Notes: generated by a model not told the origin, from the sequence alone. A DNA stretch of 64,000 nt from JACCXE01 sp963718605 (GCA_963718605.1 OY970363.1:3968001-4032000), one strand, 5' to 3'. Positions 46,834-55,530 are shown, counted from the stretch's first letter. A program made the numbers and translations.

Positions 46834-47528
46834 TTGCGATCTTCGGCCTCGACGGCATCGGCGAGGTCAACGATGGCGACCGGCTCGCTTCGCTGATCGT
46901 CGCCGCGGCCGACGGCGCGCTCCAAGAGGGAGACGTGCTCGTCGTAACCCAGAAGGTCGTGTCGAAGGCAGAAGGCCGCCTCGTTCCGGTCAACGCAGAG
47001 GATCCGCTCGCGGCCAAGGCGTTGGTCGAACAAGAGTCGGTGCGCATTGTGCGACGGCGCGGGGACTTGATTATCAGCGAGACCGCGCACGGCTTCGTCT
47101 GTGCGAACGCAGGTATCGACTTGTCGAACGTGCCGGCGGGCTACGCCGCGCTGCTACCGGTCGACTGTGACCGGTCGGCCCGTCGCATTCGCGACGGCTT
47201 ACGCGCCGATCTTGGCATCAACGTCGGCGTGATTATCAGTGACACCTTCGGCCGGCCGTGGCGACAAGGCCTCACCGACGTCGCCATCGGGGTGGCAGGA
47301 GTCGCCGCCGTGGTCGATCTCCGCGGCACCACCGACTCGCTCGGCCGCGAACTCCAAGTAACCGAGGTCGCGGTGGCCGACGAGATCGCGTCCGCCGCGG
47401 AACTCGTGATGGGCAAAGCCGCCGGTATTCCTGTGGCGGTGGTGCGCGGCGTCGACGCCGACTGGCTCCGCGAAGCTTCGGTGGCAGACGAGATCGTCCG
47501 CCCGCCCGCCGAAGATCTGTTCCGCTAG
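46830..47528 (+). CDS. cofE: Coenzyme F420-0:L-glutamate ligase (CofE)
   Basis: 232 residues. It adds gamma-linked glutamates to F420-0 using GTP. Motifs include VVTQKVVSKAEGR, VPAGYAALLPVDCDRSA, and the metal-site region ISDTFGRPWRQGLTDVAIG. It has only the ligase domain; mycobacterial FbiB carries an extra C-terminal nitroreductase-like domain that reduces dehydro-F420 and supports longer tails. The GTG start is coupled to cofD. Its stop shares the palindromic CTAG with the stop of the convergent epimerase gene. Confidence 0.95.
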   Translation: MIAIFGLDGIGEVNDGDRLASLIVAAADGALQEGDVLVVTQKVVSKAEGRLVPVNAEDPLAAKALVEQESVRIVRRRGDLIISETAHGFVCANAGIDLSNVPAGYAALLPVDCDRSARRIRDGLRADLGINVGVIISDTFGRPWRQGLTDVAIGVAGVAAVVDLRGTTDSLGRELQVTEVAVADEIASAAELVMGKAAGIPVAVVRGVDADWLREASVADEIVRPPAEDLFR

Positions 47529-48478
47529 CTCTCGCGCTGCGTGCGAAACCAGGCGACGGTCTGGTCAACGCCCACCTGAAAACCGGTCCAGGGCTGCCAC
47601 CCGAGCTGCATGGCGGCGCGGCCCGGATCGAGCGACACGCGTGGTAGCTCACCCGGGCGTTCATTCGCGTAGATCGGCTCCGCCTGCACGCCCACGGCGC
47701 GAGCAACGGCGTCATGCACTTGGCTCACCGACGTCTCGACGCCGGTGCCGATGTTGCACAGCAGGCCACCACCGCGGTCCACGGAACGCACCATCGAGTC
47801 CACTACGTCGTCGACGTAGACGTAGTCCCGCGTCTGCGAGCCGTCGCCATAAATCGTGCACTGACGACCCTCAAGCAGCAGCCCGGCGAAGATCGATACC
47901 ACGCCGGCTTCCCCATGCGGGTTCTGGCGCGGCCCGTAGACGTTGCCGAGCGCGAGCACGGTGAACTCGAGTTGGTACAGCTCGCGGTACGCGGCGAGGT
48001 AGTCGAAGGCGGCCTTCTTGGCCACGGCATACGGGGACAGGGGGCGCTGGGGCTGACTCTCGCGCAGCGGCAGGTCCTCAGGCCCGACCGTGCCGTAGAT
48101 CGTGCCGCCGCTCGACGCGAAGACCACCTTCTGGGCATCGGCGGCCCGCGCACCTTCGAGCACGTTGAGCGTGCCGACGATGTTGACCTCGGCGTCGAAC
48201 ACCGGGTCTTTCACAGAGAGACGAACGTCCATCTGCGCGGCGAGGTGGAAGACCACCTCGGGCTGCCGGCGTTCCATCACGGTCACCACGTCGCGCGAGC
48301 GGATGTCGAGGGTGTGGATCTTGAGGTTGCCCTCGCCGACGGCGCGGGCGTCGGCCAGGTTCGCCAAGCTGCCGGTGGAAAGGTCGTCGATCACGTCGAC
48401 TTGGTGACCCTCGGCCAAAAGACGGTCGACGAGGGTCGAGCCGATGAAACCCGCGCCGCCGGTTACGAGCGCCCTCAT
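47525..48478 (-). CDS. UDP-glucose 4-epimerase-like SDR protein
   Basis: 317 residues. NAD loop TGGAGFIGS, HLAAQMDVRLSV, the catalytic Ser-Tyr-Lys set with SSGGTIYG and YAVAK, and YGPRQNPHGEAG in the substrate region. The pattern fits GalE-type epimerases, which convert UDP-glucose and UDP-galactose; other NDP-hexose epimerases are possible. The ATG overlaps the manC-like stop by 4 nt, so it is the last gene of the long minus-strand wall operon. Confidence 0.88.
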   Translation of the reverse strand: MRALVTGGAGFIGSTLVDRLLAEGHQVDVIDDLSTGSLANLADARAVGEGNLKIHTLDIRSRDVVTVMERRQPEVVFHLAAQMDVRLSVKDPVFDAEVNIVGTLNVLEGARAADAQKVVFASSGGTIYGTVGPEDLPLRESQPQRPLSPYAVAKKAAFDYLAAYRELYQLEFTVLALGNVYGPRQNPHGEAGVVSIFAGLLLEGRQCTIYGDGSQTRDYVYVDDVVDSMVRSVDRGGGLLCNIGTGVETSVSQVHDAVARAVGVQAEPIYANERPGELPRVSLDPGRAAMQLGWQPWTGFQVGVDQTVAWFRTQRES

Positions 48479-49404
48479 TCGGCGACCTGCTGACCCACGA
48501 CTTCCGCACCAGCGGGCACCGAAGCGCCGGGCCCGACAACGGAGTAGTCACGCACTATCGCGCCGGCGCCGATGACCGCGTTCGCACCGATGATTGCGTG
48601 ATCGAGCCGCGCGCCGGCTTCGATCACGGCGTGCGCGAGGACAACCGATTCGACGATCACCGCGTCCGCGTCGATCTTCGCCGTGGGATCGATGGCCGAG
48701 CCGCCGGCGAAGTCGACGTTGGACTGGATGTAGCTCACGGGGTTACCGGTGTCGATCCAGTAGCCGTCGCACGCCGACGCGAACAGGGTGCCTTGATCCA
48801 CCATGGCCGGGAACACCTCACGCTCGACCGACACGCGCCGCCCGCGCTCGATGCCGTCTAGCGCGCCCGGTTCCATCACGTAGATGCCCGCGTTGATCAA
48901 GTTGGTCGGCGCGGTGCCCGCGGCGGGTTTTTCAATGAAAGCCGTCACCCGACCGTCGCCGTCGGTAACGACCACGCCAAACCGGCTCGGGTCCTCGACC
49001 GGCGTCAGACCAATGGTGGTGAGCGCGCCGGACTCGCCGTGCCGGTTGATCAGCGCGGTGAAGTCGACGTCGGTCAGAACGTCTCCGTTGACCACCACGA
49101 ACCGTTCGGTGACGTCTGCCTCGTCCGCCGCATACGCAATTGCCCCACCTGTGTCGAGTGGTTCCGCTTCGACCACGTAGCGGACCGGCATCCCCGCGCA
49201 CGTGTCGCTCGGATAGGCCTCGAGAAACGCGGCCGGCTTGTACCCCATCGACAACACGACTTCGTCGATGCCGTGCGCGGCGAGGTGGGCGACCACCCGC
49301 TCAAGCATCGGCACGCCCGCGACAGGTAGCAGTTGCTTGGGCGTCGTATACGTCAGCGGGCGGAGGCGCGTGCCCTCGCCACCGACGAGGACTATTGCCT
49401 TCAC
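48475..49404 (-). CDS. Sugar-1-phosphate nucleotidyltransferase with left-handed helix (ManC-like)
   Basis: 309 residues. The nucleotidyl-transfer domain (1-225) has VGGEGTRLRPLTYTTPKQLLP, the metal-site VVNGDVLTD, and IEKP. A C-terminal hexapeptide-repeat helix (about 235-305) has repeated aliphatic turns. The closest actinobacterial relatives, at the same place between cofDE and wbbL, are called mannose-1-phosphate guanylyltransferase (Rv3264c, recalled). GDP-mannose synthesis fits with manB and the isomerase nearby. Start and stop both overlap neighbours by 4 nt. Confidence 0.88.
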   Translation of the reverse strand: MKAIVLVGGEGTRLRPLTYTTPKQLLPVAGVPMLERVVAHLAAHGIDEVVLSMGYKPAAFLEAYPSDTCAGMPVRYVVEAEPLDTGGAIAYAADEADVTERFVVVNGDVLTDVDFTALINRHGESGALTTIGLTPVEDPSRFGVVVTDGDGRVTAFIEKPAAGTAPTNLINAGIYVMEPGALDGIERGRRVSVEREVFPAMVDQGTLFASACDGYWIDTGNPVSYIQSNVDFAGGSAIDPTAKIDADAVIVESVVLAHAVIEAGARLDHAIIGANAVIGAGAIVRDYSVVGPGASVPAGAEVVGQQVAE

Positions 49405-50141
49405 GGAGCCGACGTTGGCGTGGTGGCGGTGGTCGGCGTGGTGGGCACGGCGGTGGTCGGCGTGGCGTCCGAGGGCTGCGGTGTCTGACCGAGGTCGCCC
49501 GGATCAGACAGGTTGGCCGACGACGGCGGCTGCTGGACCTTGAACCCCTCGGGGTTGAAGCTGATCGTGATCAGCGACCCGTTCTTGATGCGCCACAGCG
49601 ACGGGTTGCCCTTGAGTTCGGTACCCACTTTGTCTTCGAGGTTCTTGAACGTTCGGGCAGTGAGCACGCCCGGCTTCTTGCCGCACTTGTCGCCATTCTT
49701 GAACTTCTCGCCGTCGCGCTTGAGGTTGACCGAAGTCGCGGTGACGGTGGTCTCGGTGTCCTTCATGAGCTTGCCGAACGTGGCGTTCTTGCCCGAGACG
49801 GAATCCAGGAACGGGTGCGTGTGGATCAGGCCGTCGCCGTGGGTGTGGATGCCGGTGCTATCGCCCTTCGGCCCGTCGTTCAACGCGGCGGCCCATTGAC
49901 CACAAAGGTTGAAGCCATAGGCGGCGTGCCAGTGGTCTTTGTTGGCGATCGGCGGCGTGGTATCCGCGGACGCCTGCTTGTCGCTGATGTTCTTGGAGGA
50001 CAGCGCCACGCCGAGTACGCCGAGCACGACGACCACGAAAATGGAGGCGTACCAGAGCACCGGAGTGCGCTTACCTGCCGTGCGGCCGCCACCCGTTGCT
50101 GCAGCGCGGTTGACCTTTTTTGCGTTCGACGCCTTACCCAT
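49401..50141 (-). CDS. Single-pass membrane protein with His-rich extracytoplasmic domain, unknown family
   Basis: 246 residues. A basic N terminus (1-27) and one TM helix (about 28-47) precede an extracytoplasmic domain with a striking His pattern: DHWHAAYGFNLCG (H70, H72, C80) and GIHTHGDGLIHTHPF (H99, H101, H107, H109). Two further cysteines may form a disulfide. The tail is Thr/Pro/Ala-rich. The His spacing suggests a metal-binding site; no enzyme family is recognised. It lies between the NTF2-like gene and the manC-like gene within the wall operon, with a TAACGT hexamer 9 nt before its ATG. Confidence 0.78.
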   Translation of the reverse strand: MGKASNAKKVNRAAATGGGRTAGKRTPVLWYASIFVVVVLGVLGVALSSKNISDKQASADTTPPIANKDHWHAAYGFNLCGQWAAALNDGPKGDSTGIHTHGDGLIHTHPFLDSVSGKNATFGKLMKDTETTVTATSVNLKRDGEKFKNGDKCGKKPGVLTARTFKNLEDKVGTELKGNPSLWRIKNGSLITISFNPEGFKVQQPPSSANLSDPGDLGQTPQPSDATPTTAVPTTPTTATTPTSAP

Positions 50142-50150
50142 AGCCCGGCG

Positions 50151-50156
50151 ACGTTA
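50151..50156 (-). promoter_or_regulatory. Candidate internal -10 hexamer before the His-rich membrane protein gene
   Basis: TAACGT on the minus strand, 9 nt before the ATG at 50139-50141, overlapping the stop of the preceding gene. Confidence 0.35.
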
Positions 50157-50624
50157 CCGCGTGGTAGGCCGAGTCTTGAACCCGCAGAGCCGCCATTTGC
50201 CGTGTTCTTTGACCAACGCGGCGTCGATAACCGTGTCGAGACCGTCTCGGCGCACCGTGTAGGTCGCAAGGCGTTGTCCGTGGGGACGCTCCTCGATGCG
50301 GGCAATGTGGGTCCCCAGGACTCCCCCGTTGGCGGTCCGTTCCGCCTTGGACTTGGCGTCGAACGCCTTGTAGGTGACCGCGTGGTGGAAGGCGTCGCAC
50401 AGCTGGTCGTAGGCCTCGCGGGTCCGGCCGTGCTCGACCGCGCTGAGATAACTCGACACGGCGTGCCGCGGCGAGTTACGCGTCTGCGTCACCCGGCCCA
50501 CGACGCTGACGACCAGGCCGACCACCGCCAGCCCCACGATCAGCGGGAGCAGCCACTGCCATCGGCGGCGCGGCACCGCATCGTGGCGACCCAGCAGCGG
50601 CCGCTCCTCACCGGCGTCAGTCAC
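50154..50624 (-). CDS. Membrane-anchored NTF2/DUF4878-like protein
   Basis: 156 residues from the GTG at 50622-50624, which overlaps the wbbL stop (GTGA). One TM helix (about 24-44) is followed by a small extracytoplasmic alpha+beta domain beginning SPRHAVSSYLSAVEHGRTREAYDQLCDAF and ending KEHGKWRLCGF, the layout of NTF2-like (DUF4878-type) domains. These are often accessory domains of wall proteins with no known enzymatic role. A longer frame start would lie inside wbbL. Confidence 0.72.
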   Translation of the reverse strand: MTDAGEERPLLGRHDAVPRRRWQWLLPLIVGLAVVGLVVSVVGRVTQTRNSPRHAVSSYLSAVEHGRTREAYDQLCDAFHHAVTYKAFDAKSKAERTANGGVLGTHIARIEERPHGQRLATYTVRRDGLDTVIDAALVKEHGKWRLCGFKTRPTTR

Positions 50625-51490
50625 GGGCTGCGTCGGACGGACCGCACCAGCGCGGCCAATGTGAACCGCAAGACCAGGCCGAGCGCAACGAGGGGCGCAA
50701 GCAGGCGCGTGACGCCGTGGTTGGACTGCCACCACCACCGCATGATCGAGCGGTGGTGCGCGGCCATCATCTTGTAGGGCAGTTGATCGGCCGACACGCC
50801 CTGCACGTGGGTGACGAGCGCGTCGGGCTCGTAGCCGACCGCGACGCCGAGGTCCCACGCCCGCTTACAGATGTCGACGTCTTCGAGGTACATGAAGTAG
50901 TCCTCGTTGAAGCCTCCGAGACGCGCGAAGACGTCGCGCCGTATCGCGAAACACGCGCCGGACACCCAGTCCACACGGCGGGCGCTCTTGTGGTCCCAAT
51001 CCAACAGCCGGTATCGGCGCGTGAAGCGGTTGTTCGGAGCGATCAATCCGAAGAACGCGTGCCCGACCGCGTCAAACAAATGCGGGAACGTGCGGGCCGA
51101 CGGATAGAGCGTGCCGTCGATGTTGTCGATGCGCGGGCCGACGAGACCCAGTTCGGCGTCGGCGTCGAACGCGGCGACAAGAGTCTTTATCGCGGCGGGT
51201 TCGACGATCAGGTCGGGATTGCAGACCACCAGAACGTCAGGCCCGGCCACCACGGCCGCGGCACCACGGTTGGCCCCGCCGCCGTAGCCGAAATTGCCCC
51301 CCGTTTCGATCACGGTGACGTCGGGGACGTCGCGGGTGAGCGTGGCGATCGAACCGTCCGTGCTCGCGTTGTCGGCGACAACGATCGCCTCGACGCCCGC
51401 CACGCGCAGCGAGCGCACGCAGTCGATGAGGTGATCCCCCGCGTTGTAGTTCACGACGACGGCGGCGGCGCGCTCGGGCAAGGACGTCAA
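50621..51490 (-). CDS. wbbL: Rhamnosyltransferase WbbL-like GT2
   Basis: 289 residues. GT2 motifs are VVVNYNAGDHL, VADNASTDGS, NFGYGGGANRG, the metal-site VCNPDL, and YLEDVDICKRAW. The C-terminal HVQGVSADQLPYKMMAAHHRS closely resembles mycobacterial WbbL, which adds L-rhamnose to GlcNAc-PP-decaprenol, the first step of the arabinogalactan linkage unit. It lies in the rml operon as in mycobacteria. The TTG start at 51488-51490 overlaps the Uxs stop as TTGA. Confidence 0.88.
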   Translation of the reverse strand: MTSLPERAAAVVVNYNAGDHLIDCVRSLRVAGVEAIVVADNASTDGSIATLTRDVPDVTVIETGGNFGYGGGANRGAAAVVAGPDVLVVCNPDLIVEPAAIKTLVAAFDADAELGLVGPRIDNIDGTLYPSARTFPHLFDAVGHAFFGLIAPNNRFTRRYRLLDWDHKSARRVDWVSGACFAIRRDVFARLGGFNEDYFMYLEDVDICKRAWDLGVAVGYEPDALVTHVQGVSADQLPYKMMAAHHRSIMRWWWQSNHGVTRLLAPLVALGLVLRFTLAALVRSVRRSP

Positions 51491-52431
51491 GCGCCTTCAG
51501 CCGCGAGCAGGGCGCGGAAATACTCGGCCGTGCGCTCGAGGCCTTCGCGCAAGGTCACCTCGGGCGTCCAGTCGAAGAGCGACTTGGCCAGGGTGATGTC
51601 GGGCTGGCGCTGCATCGGGTCGTCGACGGGCAACGGTTCGTGCACGATCTCGGACAGGTTGCCCGTGACCTCGCGCGCGATCGCGGCGAACTCACCCACC
51701 GTGTACTCGTTCGGGTTGCCGATGTTGACTGGGCCGACGTAATCGGAGTCGAGCAAGGCGAGCAGGCCGCGCACCTCGTCGTCGATGTAGCAGAAGCTGC
51801 GCGTCTGGGACCCGTCGCCGTAGATGGTGAGCGGCTTGCCGGTGAGGCCTTGCACCAACAGGTTGGTCACCAGGCGGCCGTCGTCAGGGCGCATCCGCGG
51901 GCCGTAGGTGTTGAAGATCCGGGCCACCCGCACGTCCACCGCGTGGGCGCGGTGATAGGCGAACGTCATCGCTTCGGCGAACCGTTTTGCCTCGTCGTAC
52001 ACGCCGCGGGGTCCGATCGGATTGACGTGGCCCCAGTACGTCTCGGGCTGCGGATGCACCTGAGGATCGCCGTACACCTCACTCGTGGACGCGAGCAGAA
52101 AGCGGGCCCCCTTCTCCTTCGCGACACCCAACATGTGCAGCGTGCCCAAACTGCCGACCTTGAGGATCTGGATCGGGATCCGCTCGAAGTCCGCGGGGCT
52201 GGCCGGGCTGGCGAAGTGCAACACGGCGTCAACGCGGCCGGCCACGTGGACGTAGTTGCTCACGTCATGGCGAATAAACGTGAAGTCCGGGTTGCCGAAC
52301 AACTCTTCGATGTTGGCGATGTTCCCCGTGAGCAAGTTGTCGATCGCGGTGACTTGGTCGCCGCGCGCGAGCAGTGCGCGGCACAGATGTGACCCGATGA
52401 ACCCCGCGCCGCCGGTGACAACCACGCGCAT
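51487..52431 (-). CDS. uxs: UDP-glucuronate decarboxylase (UDP-xylose synthase)
   Basis: 314 residues. It converts UDP-glucuronate to UDP-xylose through a 4-keto intermediate. Signatures are TGGAGFIGSHLC, HFASPASPADFE, STSEVYGDPQVHPQ and the catalytic YDEAKRFAEA; GVYDEAKR is distinctive for Uxs. It is 3 bp downstream of ugd, which makes its substrate. The organism is therefore predicted to put xylose or a derivative in its surface glycan. Confidence 0.92.
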   Translation of the reverse strand: MRVVVTGGAGFIGSHLCRALLARGDQVTAIDNLLTGNIANIEELFGNPDFTFIRHDVSNYVHVAGRVDAVLHFASPASPADFERIPIQILKVGSLGTLHMLGVAKEKGARFLLASTSEVYGDPQVHPQPETYWGHVNPIGPRGVYDEAKRFAEAMTFAYHRAHAVDVRVARIFNTYGPRMRPDDGRLVTNLLVQGLTGKPLTIYGDGSQTRSFCYIDDEVRGLLALLDSDYVGPVNIGNPNEYTVGEFAAIAREVTGNLSEIVHEPLPVDDPMQRQPDITLAKSLFDWTPEVTLREGLERTAEYFRALLAAEGA

Positions 52432-52434
52432 GAC

Positions 52435-53706
52435 TTAGAGCCGGCCAATGCCGTCATAGGTGAAGCCGTGACGGCGTACCGCGACCGGATCAAGCAGGTT
52501 GCGGGCATCCACGATCGTCGGGGTTGAGATGAGCGCCTTGACTTTGGACAGGTCGAGGTACCGGAATTCGTCCCACTCGGTGAGCACCGCCAGCACGTCC
52601 GCACCTTCGGCCGCGGCGTATGCGTCATCGCACACGTTGATGCCGTCGAGTTGCTTCTTCACCATCGGGTCGAACGCGTTGACGATCGCCCCTTGCGCCC
52701 TGAGTCGGTCGATGACAAACAGCGACGGTGACTCACGCATGTCGTCGGTGCGGGCCTTGAACGTCAAACCCCACACGCCGACCGTCTTGCCTTCGATCGA
52801 GCCGCCGGCCGCGAACGCGATCTTCTCCACCACGCGCTCGTACTGCTCGTCGTTGACCGCGACGACGCTACGCAACAACTCGAAGCCGTACCCGTTGTCT
52901 TCGGCCATGTGGATGAGCGCCCGCGTATCTTTCGGAAAACAGGAACCACCCCAACCCGGTCCGGGCTTGAGGAATTCGAAGCCGATGCGCTTGTCCTGAC
53001 CCATGCCGAGCGCGACGTCTTTGACGTCGGCGCCGACCATCTCGCAGAAGTGGGCGACCGCATTGATGAAGCTGACCTTGGTCGCGAGGAACGCGTTGGC
53101 CACGTACTTGATGGTCTCGGCCGACGCCGGGTCCGTAACGAGCACCGGCGCGTGCAGAGACTCGTACAACGCGGCGAGACGCAGCGCCGCTTCCTGATCG
53201 TGTGCGCCGATGACGATGCGGTCCGGGTTCAACGAGTCATGCAGCGCCTGGCCCTCGCGCAAGAACTCGGGGTTCGACACGACGTGCACGTCGTCGCGGT
53301 CGAGCAGCGCCGCGACACGGAGGTTTGAGCCGACCGGCACCGTGGACTTATTCACGACGATGCCGTCGCTGCGCACGTGCCGGGAGATCTCGCGGGCGAC
53401 GGACTCGACGTAGCTCAAGTCGGCCGAGCCGTCCTCACCTTGGGGTGTCGGCAGGCAGAGGAATACGAACTCGGCGTCCTGCACCGCCGCCGTCGCGCCG
53501 AGCACGAAGCGCAAGCGCCCGGCCTTGATGCCCTCGTGCACCATGTCGGTGAGGCCGTCCTCGTGGATTGGCACCTCGCCGCGGGTCAGGGCTTCGACCT
53601 TCTCCTCGATCACGTCGGCGCACGTGACGTTGTGGCCGAGGTGGGCGAGGTACGCGCCGGTGGTGAGGCCGACGTAGCCCGTTCCAATTACTGCGATGTC
53701 GGCCAT
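52435..53706 (-). CDS. ugd: UDP-glucose 6-dehydrogenase
   Basis: 423 residues. It oxidises UDP-glucose to UDP-glucuronate with two NAD+. Motifs are the Rossmann loop VIGTGYVGLTTG, CLPTPQGEDGS, NPEFLREG, the catalytic cysteine in GPGWGGSCFPKD, and GLTFKARTDDMRESPS. The ATG at 53704-53706 overlaps the rmlD stop by one base (TAATG). Followed by uxs, it feeds UDP-xylose synthesis. It is the second nucleotide-sugar dehydrogenase of the window; the one at 30248 is only distantly similar. Confidence 0.95.
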   Translation of the reverse strand: MADIAVIGTGYVGLTTGAYLAHLGHNVTCADVIEEKVEALTRGEVPIHEDGLTDMVHEGIKAGRLRFVLGATAAVQDAEFVFLCLPTPQGEDGSADLSYVESVAREISRHVRSDGIVVNKSTVPVGSNLRVAALLDRDDVHVVSNPEFLREGQALHDSLNPDRIVIGAHDQEAALRLAALYESLHAPVLVTDPASAETIKYVANAFLATKVSFINAVAHFCEMVGADVKDVALGMGQDKRIGFEFLKPGPGWGGSCFPKDTRALIHMAEDNGYGFELLRSVVAVNDEQYERVVEKIAFAAGGSIEGKTVGVWGLTFKARTDDMRESPSLFVIDRLRAQGAIVNAFDPMVKKQLDGINVCDDAYAAAEGADVLAVLTEWDEFRYLDLSKVKALISTPTIVDARNLLDPVAVRRHGFTYDGIGRL

Positions 53707-54542
53707 TAGGTGATCTCCTTGATCATGCGGGCGAGCGGAGCGTGCCACTCGTCGAGAGGTTCGAAACCGGCCAGCCGCCACGCGCCGTTGTCGAGTACGG
53801 AGTTGGCGGGACGGGCGGCGGGCGTCGGGTAGTCAGCGGTTGTGATCGGCGTGATCCTCGCGGGGTCGTGGCCGGCGGCTTCAAGGATCGCGCATGCGAA
53901 GCCGTACCACGTCGTTGGGCCTTGGTTGCTCAAGTGGAACACGCCGGGCAACCGGCCGACCGCCAACCGCTTGATCGCAACCGCGAGGTCGGCCGTGAAG
54001 GACGGGCAGCCGCGCTGGTCGTCCACGACCCCCCATGTGTCGCGTTCGTCCGCGAGGCGCAGCATGGTTTTGACGAAGTTGTTGCCGTGCACGCCACAAA
54101 CCCATCCCGTGCGCACGATCGCGCTGCCCGCGTCGAGCTCGCGCTCGCCCGCCAGTTTCGACGCCCCGTACACCGAACGCGGCGCGGGATCGTCCCACTC
54201 GCGGTACGGCGCGACCTTGGTGCCGTCGAAGACGTAGTCCGTCGAGATGTAGACGACGTGTGCCCCTGTGCGGCGCGCACCCTCGGCCACGTTGCGCGTA
54301 CCGAAGCCGTTCACCGCAAAGGCTCTGTCGGGGTCGCTCTCGCAGGCGTCGACCGCCGTCCACGCCGCGCCGTGAATGATGACGTCGGGCTCGGCCGCCA
54401 CGATCGTCGACAGGACCGCGTCGCGTTGCGCGAGATCCATCGACGCGTGGGTAGTCGCGGTGACTTCGTATCGATCGTCGGCGAAGGCGGCAACGAGATC
54501 GTGGCCGAGTTGTCCGCCGGCACCGGTGATCAGAACCCGCAT
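53706..54542 (-). CDS. rmlD: dTDP-4-dehydrorhamnose reductase
   Basis: 278 residues. Last step of dTDP-L-rhamnose synthesis. Motifs are ITGAGGQLGHDL, STDYVFDGT, catalytic YGASKLAGE, and VRTGWVCG. The ATG at 54540-54542 is chosen; a reading frame continues upstream but only across the 3' end of rmlB. It lies 4 bp after rmlB. rmlC, which makes its substrate, is not seen in the window. Confidence 0.93.
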   Translation of the reverse strand: MRVLITGAGGQLGHDLVAAFADDRYEVTATTHASMDLAQRDAVLSTIVAAEPDVIIHGAAWTAVDACESDPDRAFAVNGFGTRNVAEGARRTGAHVVYISTDYVFDGTKVAPYREWDDPAPRSVYGASKLAGERELDAGSAIVRTGWVCGVHGNNFVKTMLRLADERDTWGVVDDQRGCPSFTADLAVAIKRLAVGRLPGVFHLSNQGPTTWYGFACAILEAAGHDPARITPITTADYPTPAARPANSVLDNGAWRLAGFEPLDEWHAPLARMIKEIT

Positions 54543-54546
54543 CGGC

Positions 54547-55506
54547 TTACTTACCGGCCTTGAGCGGCTCCCACCACCAGCGATTGTCGCGGTACCAGGC
54601 CACGGTTTCCTCAAGGGCTTCGTCGAGCGTGCGCTTTTTCTTCCAACCGAGTTGGGTGATCTTGGTGATATCGACCGAGTAGCGACGGTCGTGGCCCTTG
54701 CGGTCTTCGACGTACTCGACCATCTCTTCGCCGACGCCGTGCATCGCCAACAACTTGTCGAGCAGCACCCGGTTCGGGGTCTCGTTGCCGGCACCGATGT
54801 TGTAGATCTCGCCGGGAGCGCCGGACTGCAACACGAGGTGCACGCCGCTGCAGTGGTCGTCCACATGCAGCCAGTCGCGCTCGTTGAGCCCGTCCCCGTA
54901 GAGGGGCAGCTTCAGACCGTCGAGCAGGTTCGTGGTGAACAGCGGGATGACCTTCTCGGGGAACTGGAACGGGCCGAAGTTGTTGGTGCAGCGGGTGACG
55001 GTGACGGGCACGCCGTGGGTCGAGAAGTACGAGAGCGCAATGAGGTCCGAGCCGGCTTTCGACGCCGAGTAAGGCGAACGCGGCTCGAGCGGGTCTGTCT
55101 CTTTCGACGAACCGACCTCGACCGAGCCGTACACCTCGTCGGTGCCGATATGGATGACCCGGCCGATTTCCAGACGGCGCGCCGTGTCCATCACGACGTT
55201 GGTGCCGAAGCAGTTGGTGTTGACGAAATCGTCGGAGCCGATGATCGAACGATCAACGTGGCTCTCGGCCGCGAAATGCACCACCGCGTCGTGCCCGGCC
55301 ATCGCCTCTTCCAGCGTGCCCGGGTCGCAAATGTTGCCCTTGACGAACTTGTACCGCGGGCTGTCGTCGACGTCCTTCAACGTGGACAGGTTCCCGGCGT
55401 AGGTAAGGGCGTCGTACACCGTCACTTCGTCGTCGGTGTTCGCAAATACGTGGCGCACATAGTTCGACCCGATGAACCCGGCACCGCCGGTGACAAACAG
55501 CTTCAT
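54547..55506 (-). CDS. rmlB: dTDP-glucose 4,6-dehydratase
   Basis: 319 residues. It converts dTDP-glucose to dTDP-4-keto-6-deoxyglucose. Motifs are TGGAGFIGSNYVRH, YDALTYAGN, HFAAESHVDRSI, the dehydratase signature TDEVYGS, catalytic YSASK, and RCTNNFGPFQFPEK. A TAGCCT hexamer 10 nt before the ATG could be an internal promoter, separating it from rmlA and the DoxX-like gene upstream. Confidence 0.95.
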   Translation of the reverse strand: MKLFVTGGAGFIGSNYVRHVFANTDDEVTVYDALTYAGNLSTLKDVDDSPRYKFVKGNICDPGTLEEAMAGHDAVVHFAAESHVDRSIIGSDDFVNTNCFGTNVVMDTARRLEIGRVIHIGTDEVYGSVEVGSSKETDPLEPRSPYSASKAGSDLIALSYFSTHGVPVTVTRCTNNFGPFQFPEKVIPLFTTNLLDGLKLPLYGDGLNERDWLHVDDHCSGVHLVLQSGAPGEIYNIGAGNETPNRVLLDKLLAMHGVGEEMVEYVEDRKGHDRRYSVDITKITQLGWKKKRTLDEALEETVAWYRDNRWWWEPLKAGK

Positions 55507-55516
55507 AGAGCCATGA

Positions 55517-55522
55517 AGGCTA
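55517..55522 (-). promoter_or_regulatory. Candidate internal -10 hexamer of rmlB
   Basis: TAGCCT on the minus strand, 10 nt before the rmlB ATG, in the 24-bp gap after the DoxX-like gene. Confidence 0.3.
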
Positions 55523-55530
55523 CTTGAGCG

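Noticed and set aside
54543..54866. A longer start for rmlD
   Set aside because: The added 108 residues are an out-of-frame reading of the 3' end of rmlB; the Rossmann motif begins at the ATG at 54542.
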